Positions 12,010 to 24,504 of a stretch of 64,000 bases of DNA are shown here, in pieces; within the stretch, counting starts at the first letter, position 1, and every line of letters begins with the position of its first letter. Made by a program: the position numbers and the translations under genes. The stretch lies in contig CM059585.1 of NCBI GenBank assembly GCA_030407085.1, forward strand, positions 7,557,001 through 7,621,000. The letters run 5' to 3'. Source of the stretch: Trichopria drosophilae (Eukaryota; Arthropoda; Insecta; Hymenoptera; Diapriidae). The notes beneath the pieces were generated by a model. It ran no database searches. It saw nothing but the letters and a program-made list of their open reading frames with translations, and was not told the origin of the DNA.

Positions 12010-12680
12010 GGTTTTCATTGAAACAAGTTCTTCGTTGGATTCTTTCAAAATTCTCGTCTCCACATAACAGAAAACTCTTCATGAGTAGAAACGATAGATT
12101 CTGCAATTATCTACTGGTATCTAATGTTCAATTATCATCATTTGGGAATTGAAGGTCAACAATTTTTGTTATTGAATCTCAGCATTCGTCGAATTGTTAG
12201 AAGAAGCAGAGAGAAGGATTTGTCATTTCGTAAATAATCCTTTGTAGTTGGGTTTACTTCTTGGAAGATTCAATTGAAAAAGTGCAAGGACAATTGTGTA
12301 ACAACGAATGCATTAATTATGATGATAGGATTTTTAATTTCTATATGGTATCTTAAACTGATTTTCTACTCCACTATATATACATCTGCATGCATCAATA
12401 TTGACTATTGGAATATTTCATGCGATTAAATTCTTATTTTAGCATCAAGAAAAAATTGTGCTTGCACTACATTCTGTATTGCAATATTCTGAAATAATTA
12501 AATTTGAGTACTTTTTACTGATAATGGTGTCATTTGTACACTAGAAAAAAAATAATTGAAACTCTTTTTTGAAATCGATTTTAAAAATATTAATCTAATT
12601 ACATCGTCGACATGTACCGATTTTTACCACATGGATTCATGAAAATAAAGCCAATATTATGACTGAACTAAAACAAAATT
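12010..12680. other. Intergenic downstream of A1, no gene seen
   Basis: Homology to the A2 downstream flank ends near 12006. The remainder is AT-rich without supportable features. Confidence 0.5.
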
Positions 12681-13602
12681 AAGACAACTAGCTAGTAAAC
12701 TTTATTCCAGTAATATTTCGGAAATATTCCTTTGCAAAATTGGGAATATTTCAAAGTAATATTGCAATCATATTCCAGGAACCATGAGATGTCTAACCTT
12801 CAGAATATTACATTGACGTTGAAACATCCTACGTTATAAATATTATTAAGCAATATAGAGGGAATCTTAGAATATTCCAGAAATACTGCCGCATAATATA
12901 AGCGTAATAACAATAACTTACAATAAATTTGATAGAACGTTTTTGACGAGCAAATCACGATGTTTTTATGAAGCATACTTTACAATCGAAAGATTCCGGG
13001 TTCAACTCCCGGTACATCGAATTTTTCTTTTTTTTTCCATCTTAGAAAAAATGCTATATTTTTCTAATAAAATTTTTATTATTTGTGATAGAACAGACGA
13101 GTTTCTGTCATCAGACAAAATTTACTAGAAAAATAGAAAGTATGCATCACAGAAACATCGTGATTTTCTCGTCAAAGATGTTCCATCAAATAGTTAGTTA
13201 TTGATTATTAATTACGAGCATAAAAATACATTTATTTTATTTCAACAATAAGTTAAGTTAATATCTAAAGAATGTGATACTCTTATCTTCTGATCTTTAC
13301 TATAGACTTACGTGAAAAATTTTGGAAATTAAACACGAAATAGTACGACCATATTATTTTAATATTTCAATCTTTATTATTGTATCGTAACTAAATTGCT
13401 TAATAATATTTATAGCATTGGATATTTTAATATTTTTGTGACATTCTAAAGAAATATTCCAAAGGTTGATTTCACGAATCCTGAGATATAAATGCAATAT
13501 TACTTTGAAATATTCACAATGTTTGAACGATTCCTCCGAAGTAATATTCCCGAAACATTACTGGAATAAAATGTATTATTCTGATATTCGCTAACTTGTC
13601 TA
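12681..13602. mobile_element. Foldback-type element, about 920 bp
   Basis: Long imperfect inverted repeats fold the whole segment. Pairing landmarks are TTTATTCCAGTAATATTTCG (about 12700-12720) with its complement at about 13545-13570, ATTTCAAAGTAATATTGCA (about 12748-12770) with about 13493-13515, and TTGACGAG...ATCACGATGTTT (12941-12966) with 13160-13185. The unpaired centre (about 12990-13135) holds a tRNA-like T-arm. There is no transposase ORF, so this is a foldback or long-TIR non-autonomous element. Confidence 0.7.
12957..13020 (+). other. tRNA-like remnant (B box and T-arm only)
   Basis: TTCCGGGTTCAACTCCCGG (about 12993-13011) forms a perfect 5-bp T-stem with a 7-base loop and matches a polymerase III B box. 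ACATCG after it could pair with CGATGT upstream, like an acceptor stem. The stretch is only about 62 bases, with no D-arm or anticodon arm, so it is not a functional tRNA gene. A T-rich run follows. It is best read as a tRNA-derived fragment captured in the foldback element. Confidence 0.4.
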
Positions 13603-14330
13603 GAAATGCACTAATTTTGGTGCTGAAATTTTATGTTCCTTTCATTTATCTTAAATTGATTTTCCAATCATTATATTATTCATGACCATTTATAATAAGT
13701 ACTATCATTTTTTTAACAAATGACCGCAATCGAATGAAATTTTTTTGCTTGAATAGTCTCTAAAGTTGAATTAGTGAATTTTTTATGGGTAAAGAAGTGA
13801 ATATTTTTTACTGATTAACAGTGGATTGCAATAATTTTTTTGGGAATGTTATTACTCACCAAAATTTGCCTGCAATTTTTTTTCTAACAACGACCGTCCT
13901 GAATAATTATTATTAGGCCACATTTTGAAAAAAAAAAAAAGATTTTACTCAACTAAGAAATCATAAAAGATGAAAAGTTTGGAAATAAAAAATATCTACG
14001 TTTGACATAATTCCAAGCTTAAAGAATTGTCTCTATTTTTAATTGCTGTTGTAAAGAATGGAATATCGTATTTCTCTATATCTCGAATAGTTTCGGCCAA
14101 TTTTTTTGTAGCCGAAGTTCATCGACCGTTTATGACGATTTTTCAAACCGGCATCATTGCATATCAATATGTCAGTCGAACCTAATTCAATTTTATTAAT
14201 TTTCATATACATTATGAAACACAGAATTCCACCCCAAAAAATATAACTGAATGTATAGAGATTTTAACGAATTGTATCTGTTTACGTTCTTTAAAATATT
14301 ATTGAAGTTCATTCATCATCATTTTCATTA
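13603..14330. other. AT-rich intergenic DNA, no gene seen
   Basis: Nothing beyond homopolymer runs can be supported. Confidence 0.5.
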
Positions 14331-15020
14331 AAAACCAGTTGTTCTGCGATATTTGGTCCCATATTGGATCGGACATTTTTAATGTCTATATTCTGTGCTC
14401 AGATTCATAAGCAATGACATCGAGAATACGGAGACTCACCCATATCCATAGTATTTTTCACTTTTTTCCGCCATATGGTATCAGCCATTTTCAGTTGTAG
14501 AATTTTTAGATCGGTTTCTTAATCTGCAACTTCAAAAACGCACAAAACAGATCCATCCAGGTCTAAGTTATTGTATCATTTTCGTCCGCCATTTTGTATT
14601 TCAAATTTTTTTACTCGGATCCGCTCGAGGTTTTTAAAATCCAAGATGGCGCATTCACTAACGTATACCACTATTTATAAAATGCATCAAAATTGCGAGA
14701 AACTGTATATGTGGAGATATTTAAGGTCGTTGATCGGGAATTGAAGGTTTTTTTAATTATTTAAAATTGCTGGTCGGCAAAATTTCATAAAATTACTCAA
14801 AACCGGGTTTCTTTTTCGCCGTATTGACGTTTAGGAGAGGTTAAGTTGCTTCGACGCGAAATAAAAGATTTTCTAATTGAAATTAACAGATTTTATGCAC
14901 TTTTGGTTGTGGTTTCGCTTCGATCCCGCAACTTTATTGATGCAAAAAAATCACAAGAAACAAAAGACACTAAAATTTTAAGACTCTTTATTCAAAATGC
15001 GCCATATTGGTTTTTGAGAC
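14330..15020. repeat. Dispersed GCCATTTT repeat, copy 1
   Basis: Degenerate units recur here. They contain CCGCCATTTTGTATTT, 'ccatatt' variants and the inverse AAGATGGC, spaced at roughly 60-130 bases. Similar arrays occur near 26.4, 31.6 and 51.9 kb. The 60-codon ORF at 14846-15028 lies inside it and appears to be chance. Confidence 0.5.
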
Positions 15021-18000
15021 CATTTTAAAATGCAATTCTGACAATACTAATCGCAAGGTCTTGCTAAAAAATAGTAGAATAGGTATGTCGAGAAATTTTT
15101 ATTTTTATTTTTTACTGCAGCCAATAGAGTGAAATATTGCAGAGCAAAATATTGTTCTCTTTATTGTTAAAATTATTTATTCGACTAGCCCCTTGGGAAT
15201 TGTTCATCCCCTATATATATGTTCCTACTAGGACGAAAAATAATGTTCAAACGTACAATGTAATAATAAAATGTCTCATTTCAAGAAAATGACACACTAA
15301 AGTGTCTTAAAATGTGACATTTTGGTGTCTAATTCCCTTCATATAAGACACTTTCAGAAATTTTGTTTTCACAGTATAATGCATAAATCTTTACGTCCAT
15401 CTTAAAAAATAATTATTGTTTAATTGTGTTAGACAAAAAAATTCTACATCTACAATTCTATATCAAGGAGCTCTCTCATTTAAGAAGTTAATTACGCTAA
15501 AGATAATTTTGAAATGCATTATGAAATATTTCTGTGCATCTCAAAAGGAGGAAATGAATGTTACCAATGTAAAGAACAAGCACTGATGAGCTAAGTAGAC
15601 AAGTCTTTATAACTTTTTGTATTTAGATGCTCCAATTCAGTATAATACTGAACAAAAAATAAATTTATTCATTTGATATGTGTTTAATGATGCTTCTGAT
15701 ACTTCGATATATATGTACGACATCAGCAACGTAAACATCAAAGAACTCTTCAGAACCTTCCATGAAGCAATATTTGAGTATTACAACTGACAACAGTTAA
15801 TTTTTATGGTCGATTAACGATTCTCCCATTTTTCATACTACTGTAACTAATATCTCGTTTCGACGACAAAACCAGTCTCCGAAATCACCTTCTTTATATA
15901 GTCAGTTTAAGACATTTTAAATATATGGTTCTTTCGAATGCAGTTGACTAAAATAAGTTCATAATATAAATAAGTACCAGTAAGGTTCTTCTGTACAATT
16001 GGCAGAATGTTTAAACATTTAAATTAATACAAAGGTATGATTTAATAGCACTCTCTAAATCTAAATTAGTTAAAAACTACCAATAAGAAAATGAAAATTG
16101 AGTCACCAAATGAATTAGTAATTATGTTTGTTAATGAAAAGTTAAAACCTACTAAATTATTACTAATTCTACAAATTACTAAACTAAAAAAGTCAATATC
16201 TGCATTTAGATTAGTAGAATTTTAGTAATGAATTAGTATTTTCGTACTATTCGTCGGTAAAAAACTTACTAATTGATGGTAACCCAATTTTCGTTGAAGA
16301 TAAGTCGTTTTTTATTAATTCAAGTTTAGAGAGTAAATTAGAATTTTACTTGTTCTTATCAATATTAAAAATATGCAACGTCCATGATACCAACTTATCT
16401 TTTAATGTATTAAATCCAGAGATTAAATCAAGAATTGCATGATGATTTAATATTAACTTATATTATTCCTATATTATACTTCCTAGTTCTGAATTGGGAT
16501 GAATGAACATAATTTAAATAAAAAATGATGTAATTTAAACATTTTTTCCTGCATTTGTGTATAAATTTTAGTCAAACCTCAAAATATTTGCAGATACCAG
16601 TAAACATAGCAAACACCAAGACACCTATTTCAGATTTCTGTTCTTCATTGACAATTTCTCTTGCATAGTCGGTGGAAAAATAAAATGCGACATCTACGGT
16701 AGAAATTCACTCCAGTTTTATTGTATACAGTCCATTTTTTTATTAAGTTACATGGTGTAAAGCTCTATGCAGCAAAAATATCCACAAACTAGATAATAAC
16801 TAGCCAGAAATCAGTAAATCAGTTTTACATAACCGTTTAAATATTCGATAGAAATAAATGGATTGAAGCTGTCCACAAAACTTGCCTAATAACTGTTCAG
16901 AATATGTCTGCAAATATCTTTTTTAAATTTATATCTGCATTAAATCTGTTCAAAATTTATCTAATAAATATTCATCCAGATAGATTTTTGATAATCTTAT
17001 TAATTAAAAATTAGTATTTGATTACGTAAACAGAATAACGCTGAAATTGACAATCTAGTTAAAATCACAAAAATGCGTTTTTACCTGTGTAACCATTACA
17101 TTACAAAAGTTGTGCAGAATGTTTCAATCGTTAAAAAAGAGCTTGAAAGAACACCTGTAATGCATACAAAACTAGATAGAAAATGAATAAAAATTGTACT
17201 GAAAATAGAGAAAACATGAACAGACAAATTTCTAGATTATTATTAAAAAAAACTTCTATCCAGATACTAGCAACATTCTAAAACCTAAAAAACTGCTTAG
17301 TTTATTTTAAATATTCGTAATAATACCTGCCTAGAAACTGGACAGAAACTGGACAGAAGCTGGACAGAAACTCTTCAAGATTTATCTAGAAAATCATTAA
17401 AAAAATAATGGACATCGAATTTTGTTATTTAAAATATATATTCTCTCTTCATTTTAATTAGTCAGAAACTACTAACGAAGGATTGAAAAGTGCCAATAAT
17501 TGAATTTTTAATCATTTTGTCTAATAAAAAGTTCTGTTTCATTTTAAAATACAATCAAATAATTGTAATAAAAATATATGAAAAAACAGAATGACTAATT
17601 CGACACTAGTAAAAATAATTACTAATTATATTAGTAGCCGATTTTTTATTTTTTAATTACTAACTTATTCATTTTTCCTTTACTATGATTACTAATTTTT
17701 TCAATTTCTTTCTTTATTATTTAAGATTCAAAGTATTCTCAGATAAAAGTATAGTGTTTGTTACTATAGGGTTGATTAAAATATAGACACAACAATATTT
17801 ATAGTAACATTAACTATATTTATGGTGCTAATTACAATTTTTACAGTGAAATTAACTGAAAACAATAAACTTGAGTAAAATTCAGTCACAACTATAAATT
17901 TCTCGGGGTGTAGATTTACTCCAAAACGAGTTAGGAATAAAATACTGAATTAATTTTACGAATATTATATTATGGTTAACTAATTCGTCAAATTCTGATA

Positions 18001-18640
18001 TTTAAGTTACTTTAAGTTATTTTAAGCCATACCAACTTATAGGTTCGTTTTAGAAAGTATTTTTTGTAAGTTTTAGTTCTAGCTTCTTAAATAAAAGAAA
18101 CAATCATTTGAAAAATACTTTAGTAACAATAAAACTTTTTTTAATGTGCACAATAAATTAATTCTAAGTGTACTAATTCAAAATTAAATAAAACTCTAAT
18201 CTTCGTGACAAATGCTAAGGATCTTAATAATATACTTATGACTAGAATTCATATACACCATACTAGTTTTCTGAAGTATATAAAGAGCCATATTTTTTTA
18301 CTGGTTAAAAGATATCTATTTTTAGTTATTCTTGTCTATATATAAGAATACTTAGACACTTTTCTTTCGAATAAAACCAGCGTCATATTACAGTTTAAGT
18401 AATGAAACAATCATGGAACATTACACATTTTCAATCCAAGTGAAATCAATAAAAAGTGCATTGCTTAAACACGATCAGTTTTGTGTTTCGATTATTTAAT
18501 TCAAAACAGAAGATAGAAGATGTAATGAATTGTCTAACTTTCGTAATATGTCAACATAAAATACGCTTATTTCGAAGACTGAAATAAGAAAATATGTATC
18601 CAATAATTTCTTCCTTTTAAAGAAACAAAAAGAAGGTGAA
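15020..18640. other. Long gene-free intergenic stretch upstream of A2
   Basis: AT-rich and stop-rich. The only supportable substructure is the small tandem repeat at 17335-17372. I see no gene, RNA or complete element. Confidence 0.5.
17335..17372 (+). repeat. Short tandem repeat, 11-bp unit
   Basis: Three to four copies of AAACTGGACAG with one variant. Looser relatives are scattered over the preceding 500 bases. Confidence 0.7.
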
Positions 18641-18736
18641 GATTGAAAGATAGAATAATGCTAATGAGGAGCGTTTAAATCTCAGCGGTAGGAGGATTAG
18701 TATAAAAAGAGTGGCGGATTTGGATTTAGACACAGT
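18631..18736 (+). promoter_or_regulatory. Promoter of cuticle gene A2
   Basis: ATGCTAATG (18658-18666), the box TCAGCGGTAGGAG (18682-18694), a 6-base spacer, TATAAAAAG (18701-18709) and an initiator around CAGT (18733-18736) match A1 in order and spacing. The upstream half-site is degraded here: AGAAGGTGA at 18631-18639 is a poor match and its spacing differs from A1. Confidence 0.8.
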
Positions 18737-18791
18737 TCGATCGCCTGGCTTTATCCGAGCATCAGTTCGAATCTCCTACAAACACCCCACA

Positions 18792-19852
18792 ATGAAATTC
18801 GTAAGTGTTTTATTAAACAAATTAATATGTTATAACAAATTATTCGTCAGAACGACTTTTCAAATACTTTTTGCTAACTTTCAAATAGAGTAATGTACTA
18901 AATATTTCAAGTCAATATTAAATTTGTTATTTCATTTAAAAAATTACTGTTAAATTGAAGGAATTAAGAATTAAATACATTTCACATAGTTTTGCGGTGT
19001 CAATTACGCAATATGAAATATTTTTATTGCTGAATTAAAGATTTTAAATATAATTGTAAGTACAGCTCCAAATTTTAAAATTTAATCAATAGAGCTTTGT
19101 ACAATTGTATTATATGTATTGTTTCGCAGTATAATTCTATTTACAACAACTGGACTAGAGTAGAGATTAGATTAGAGTAATAAGTGTAAAAGACAGTGAA
19201 GTTAATAAATGATACAATATCTTACAGACAGTTAAACAGAAATATAATAGAATTTAAGTAAAATTTGAGTAATCTTCATTTAAACAAAAAAATCAAGGAT
19301 TCGTATGAAAAGTAGTTATATTTTCTTAATTTACTAAAGTTTCTAAACCTATGATGTTACTATTAATTGCTAGTGAAGACACAGCTGAACATTGATCGCT
19401 AACTTTCAATAGATACAAATGACAGATCTGCTCAGTAGGTGTTGTCACCAGATTACTATTATATATTACAACTATTCTAATGTTTGATGAATTTCTGTTT
19501 ATTTCAGTTTATTGTTTTGACTGCCTTGGTGGCTGTAGCCCTCGCCGCACCCCAAGAATTGGCCAGTGCAACAGCCAGGTCACCACCACAGAAACATGAA
19601 GCTGTCACAGTAGTGAAGGAACATCCTTCCAACAATGATGGTCTTGGTGCTTATCACTACTCCTTCCAACAATCCGATGGACAAACCAGAGAAGAAACTG
19701 GACAAATTGTCGAACTCGAAAAGGACCAACACGCCATGCGAGTTAAGGGAAGCTACAGCTGGGTTGACCCTCATGACAAACAGACCTACACTGTCCACTA
19801 CGAATCTGACGAATACGGATACCGACCAATTGGCGACCATTTACCAAAATAA
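18792..19852 (+). CDS. RR-1 cuticle protein gene A2
   Basis: Two-exon gene, join(18792..18800, 19508..19852), encoding 117 aa. Exon 1 is ATG AAA TTC with a consensus donor GTAAGT; the acceptor is TTTATTTCAG; the intron is phase 0. The signal peptide is residues 1-16, followed by APQ. The RR-1 domain spans about 51-110 with GSYSWVDP and YESDEYGYRP, and the tail is DHLPK. It differs from A1 at only four residues: position 3, Ile/Leu in the acidic segment, and two in the C-terminal tail. The two genes are about 7.7 kb apart in the same orientation, a tandem duplicate. The expected role is chitin binding in soft cuticle. The in-frame ATG at 19484 is intronic. The 3' half of the intron is nearly identical to that of A1 while the 5' half is not. 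Confidence 0.95.
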
Positions 19853-19887
19853 GTTAAATTAATTACCCTTCCATCGGCTGTTCTTTT

Positions 19888-19893
19888 AATAAA
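19888..19893 (+). terminator. Poly(A) signal of A2
   Basis: AATAAA lies 35 bases after the A2 stop codon, as in A1. Confidence 0.8.
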
Positions 19894-20347
19894 TTAGTTA
19901 TAGTTGCAATTTGAGATTTTTAATCTATTCTTACCTATGTCCTAACAATTTCCTCTTTATTCGTTGAATTTGTTTTCGAAAGTCTCACATCAAGGAAAAC
20001 TCTTCATGATCGTATGATGGCGGTATTCGTTCATGGGAAATTTAAACGATTTCCATATGGAGGATGAAAAAATATTTTCTGTAAATGGGTAACCGATCGT
20101 ATCATCTGAAAACTCGGTGAATTTGACTGGTCGCATATTTCCAAATATGTCAAATCCTCTTTAAATATTTCACTAATAGAAATTGTTGCTGTACACTAGC
20201 CACACATATTCGTGCTATTTTTAATTGTACACCTTTAGAATTCAAAATTTGTGGCTTGAATTAAAATTATAGTACTTTTTTTTCTTCATCTATCTCGGAA
20301 GGAAGAAGGATGCTCAGTTCTTTTATTAAGATTAAGTATGATACAGT

Positions 20348-20874
20348 GAGAGAAATTATTTACTAATAGTTAATATAAGGTTTTTTAAGTTAATTTCAAG
20401 GCACTTACATTAACTGTAGAGTTATAACAGTAACTGTAAAGACAAAAACGCCAGGTAACTTTGAGATGAAAATATCAAGACTTTCCTGTAATATTATTGT
20501 ATATTAACTAGTATATTTTAACATTCAATGAGCGTTCGTTAACTGTTAATAAATCCTACATTAAATTCTGTTGTTTGAATTGCGCATGTCAACAATGCGT
20601 CGAAAAATTCGTAGAAAATCAAATTACTTCACGTGTGTATGTTTGTTTATCTCGGTTTCGGTGAAACTCTAAGCGCGTAAATGTACTATACATGTCACAT
20701 AATAATCCTAACATTAATATTTACAATTTTTATATTGACTATTGACATAACTAATTTAAACGAATCTCAGATTACGGAAACTTCAGGATAAAGTACCTTA
20801 CCTTAAGGCCAATATGTAATTCTGTTAGCTTTACTATGAAGCTATTACATTAACTGTAAACAAACATTTCTCTC
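20348..20874. mobile_element. TIR element, about 527 bp, non-coding
   Basis: The left end GAGAGAAATTATTTAC and the inverted right end (GAGAGAAATGTTTGTTTAC read inward) match. Both continue into AGTTAAT-like sequence. No ORF is present. No convincing target-site duplication was found, so the limits are approximate. Confidence 0.45.
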
Positions 20875-22732
20875 GATGATATAATAAACAATGATGTATA
20901 CATCTTTTTTACAGCCTAAATTCAAGGCTTGAATTAATAAATTTAAACATCTTTTATTAACCACGTATAAGGGTATATGCCGTCGTTTTCCCTTACTGAT
21001 GATTTCTGACTTTGGCATAAAGAATGAAACGTGAATAAAAATTCTTATTATTATGGTGACTAAATTAAACCGCTACTATTTATTGAAAATTTTGTAACAC
21101 ATTCTAGTTGAAATCTGACTTCACTTTTCTCGAAAATGCATATCATGAAAAAGTATTCATGATATGTCCAAAATATATGGACTTTTTTTTATAACAGTCT
21201 TAATATGCATTGGTCCTTACAATATCTGCCGGTGGTAATAATTTTTATCAGACATGTACAATAGACAAAATAAACGGAAATTCATTTAGTACAATCTTAT
21301 CAAGAACACATTCACATGAATCTAATTAATAATTAAATATGAGACCAATATCCAAACCCAGAAACAGGTCTATACTTTTCCAAACGTTTCTGATGGGTTG
21401 ACGGTAAAGCTGGTCACAGAATTGTTCTATCACGTGATGATTTTATGATATTCTAAATTAAAAATCCAAACATGATATTTTTGTTCCAAAAGTTTGTGGG
21501 GCGGGAACAAATAATATGCTCATTGCACGATTATGATTTACGTTTTTTGCCCTTTTAGGTTAGGATATCTTCAAATTCCTGACGTGATAGAGCATTTCTG
21601 CCTAGATTTGGATTCAGCACATTAAAACCCTGGAAAAGTATGCACAGGTTTACGTTGAATGCAATTTAATTTAGGTTTTATCAAATTACGAACAAATATT
21701 TTGTTCTGACATAAAAGCGGAAAATGACAAAAGCGGTGTTTTTTGCACTTTTAGGTTAGGATATCTCAAAATCTTGATGTCTTAGTACAATTCTGAGCAG
21801 GAAGGTAGGTCTCGACTTGTTAGTTATTTTCATAGAATTACACAATTACTAAATGCACTGCGTTTAAACGCATATGTCTTATCTAGTTCAGTTTTAAGCT
21901 TTATATTATGTTAAATTATATTAAGCTGAATGATAAATATTTTACTCTTGTAAGTGTAGTAAATGTAGAATGTAAGTATCATTTGGAATAATTATTGCCT
22001 TTAGTTTAATGTAAAAAATTGGGTCAAAATATTGAAAATGTTTGAATTTGCATAAAAGGCCATTTTTAATTTCAAAATATAAACTAAATAATTGTGGTCA
22101 AAAAGTACACCTAATAAGAGAGATGCTTTTGTCTCTCCAATTTTTAAGTTTCAGATTGATATGGAGGTTTCTTGAAAAACGACTCGGCAATAGTAACTAA
22201 ACATTCAGAACTTTCAGTTTAACTGTAAGTCTTCAGTTCAAATCAAGGCAATACTAATAACAACAAATTATCCGCATACGCAAACGATCTTTGTGTTCCA
22301 CAAACACGTAACTGAGTTCATGATTTTAATATATAAAAAATAAAACGTTGTTACCAAAAGCAAATCCATGAAATTGATATAACAAAAGTTAAACATAAAA
22401 TCTAAGATGTTTTCAATCTCATTGTCATGTTGACCAACAATTGCCAGCCTGTTGTAAATAAAGTGTCACCTTAATTACTAATTTATAAACAGGTCTCTAT
22501 ATTTTTAATTACAAATATTAATATGAACAGAATCGTTAAAGTTTTTCAAGTTAAATATGTCAATACAATTCTTATTCGTTTTATCAATTAGTAAATGTTA
22601 TAGCATAAAATGGAAAGTAAAAACTTACTATTTTATTGTTATTATATTGTTCAATGTGTATTATTTATTAGAGATATGTAGGAGGAATACTCAATATTTA
22701 AGAGAATAAGAAATAACTATTTCGTCACAGTA
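20875..22732. other. Intergenic; contains a short direct repeat
   Basis: TTTTTTGC.CTTTTAGGTTAGGATATCT appears at about 21542-21572 and again at about 21738-21768, with similar following sequence (AATTCCTGACGTGATAG / AATCTTGATGTCTTAG). No gene can be supported. Confidence 0.5.
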
Positions 22733-23576
22733 GGCGTAAAGTACGCTTTTACGCGCACTTTTGCGGGCGTAAAGTGAAAAATCCGGGGAAATGTGCCTTT
22801 GTTATGAATAAATAAATATACCCCTCTCACTTGGACAACCAAGACTCTCCCCATTACTGTAAACTATACCTCATATGTTTATATAGAAAAGAATCAATAG
22901 GAAAGAATCAATGAAATTCCTGTAAAACAAAAAAACAATGCACGCAAACAACAGTGAAAATGTCAACAATGCAACCGTTAATAATAACAATACATCGAAA
23001 ATATTTACGTTCAATCTTCATTTCAATAATTGAATTAATTAATTATTAATATTAAAAAAAACAATGTATTTGTAATACAATACGAAATTATTTATTATGT
23101 AATCTAGTTCAAATTTAGTATTACAGATTAAATTCTATTCTAGTTTAAACATTTTTTTTGTATTTTAATCTAAAATTTTGTTGTCAATAAACTTAATAAT
23201 AAGGATTAAAATTCAATTAAAATCATGAGTTGAAATTTAATTATTAAAGCTTACAAAATTTCAAGTTTATTTACACGATGCAGCATCAATTAAAATCAAG
23301 AATCACTATTTATATACAATTTAATGTCAATATACATTTCTATTAATAAACAATGTAATTAATAAATATTTTTCTACTACTTCATTCTAAAACAAAATAC
23401 ACTTTTAAGCATGTATATTCAAGTATCCCCCCCCCCCGCCATTCCCCCGACTTGCTCCTGTCCTTCCGCTCTCCTACTGTTGACTTATGCTTTTCCTAAT
23501 ATGGAAGCGTCTTTCCGCTTATACATGTGACGACAAATAATGTTCGCACGTGGGGCGTAAAGTCACACTTTACGCC
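22733..23576. mobile_element. TIR element, about 844 bp
   Basis: GGCGTAAAGTACGCTTTTACG opens the left end. The right end ends with ACTTTACGCC, whose inward reading begins GGCGTAAAGTGTGACTTTACG. Both ends are themselves small hairpins. A run of ten C residues lies at about 23427-23437, next to a pyrimidine-rich GC patch. No transposase is present, so it is probably a non-autonomous DNA element. Confidence 0.6.
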
Positions 23577-24243
23577 CACCGTACGAAATAAACTATTAGG
23601 TTATATTTCTTAGTGTATCAGTACATGACACATTTAAGTCAGCCAGAAGCAATTGCTTTTGAATAAAAACATTCAGTATAGTGCCACTATTAGAGAGTTT
23701 AATGCCATCCTAGGGACAACAAGAGCTATCGAAATTAAAAGACTGGGACCGAAAGTTACCATCGCTTGCAGAGCGGTTGATAAAATATGTTGTCAAAATT
23801 ACTTTAAAAAATCGTCTTGGCCAACTCACCAAATCTCAATCCAGAAAAGAAGCAATTGTCTTTTCAAATGGAGGTTATCTGTCAACTTCTTCAATCTTCT
23901 TAAGACTATTTATTTTATACTGATACGAACTTGAATAAAGTGCAAATGTAAATTTTCGAAAATAACATTTCAGTATATATATACTCCCAATTATTTATAT
24001 GTGATAAAAATGAAAAGAGTTGGCCTTATGTATAATTGCGAAAAAAAATATTTTGGGAGTGATATATCTGAAAACAGAAAATGACTTCACTTTCATTCAG
24101 ATCATAAAGAATGATCTAACATCTCATAGAATAGTAAACCAATTATAATTCCTCTGCTTTTTAGGAATAATCTTTTACAGAGTTATACAACTTGTGCTTA
24201 CATTTATACACTTATCCAAGTGTATAAATGTAATCTGCATTGA
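23577..24243. other. Intergenic; unassigned 93-codon ORF
   Basis: An open frame at 23653-23934 (+) has less biased composition than its surroundings (Lys, Arg, Cys and Trp present) but no domain I recognise, no clear promoter and no poly(A) context. It could be a decayed transposon fragment or chance. Confidence 0.3.
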
Positions 24244-24251
24244 CAACTGTC

Positions 24252-24501
24252 CACTGATCTCTATTATGTACTGGATGGGATACCGGAGTCAAAATCTGTG
24301 ACGCGGTGAAACTTCGCGAACATCCAGTCACAATTAAGTATATTCAGGAGTTCATTGAAGCAAGCTCCCCCTACTTTTAGTTTCAGATCGCTGATTGGTT
24401 AACCGCGAAAATACTTCAGTTTTGCCACATTGGTAGAATCACACGCAGTTATAATGGTATAGATACCACGTATCCTATCCAGTGTATAATAGAGATCAGT
24501 G
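24252..24501. mobile_element. hAT-like MITE, 250 bp, with 8-bp target duplication
   Basis: The element begins CACTGATCTCTATTATGTAC and ends with the inverted counterpart ...ATAATAGAGATCAGTG. The 8-base word CAACTGTC flanks both ends (24244-24251 and 24502-24509). Eight-base duplications and short C/T-rich TIRs are typical of hAT elements. It has no ORF and is therefore non-autonomous. The TIRs extend for about 30 bases with few mismatches. Confidence 0.85.
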
Positions 24502-24504
24502 CAA

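Noticed and set aside
12943..13128. Complete tRNA gene in the foldback element
   Set aside because: Only T-arm and a possible acceptor pair are present in about 62 bases; there is no D-arm, anticodon arm or A box.
23653..23934. 93-codon plus-strand ORF as a gene
   Set aside because: No recognisable domain, promoter, or poly(A) signal. Kept only as an unassigned ORF in the intergenic entry.
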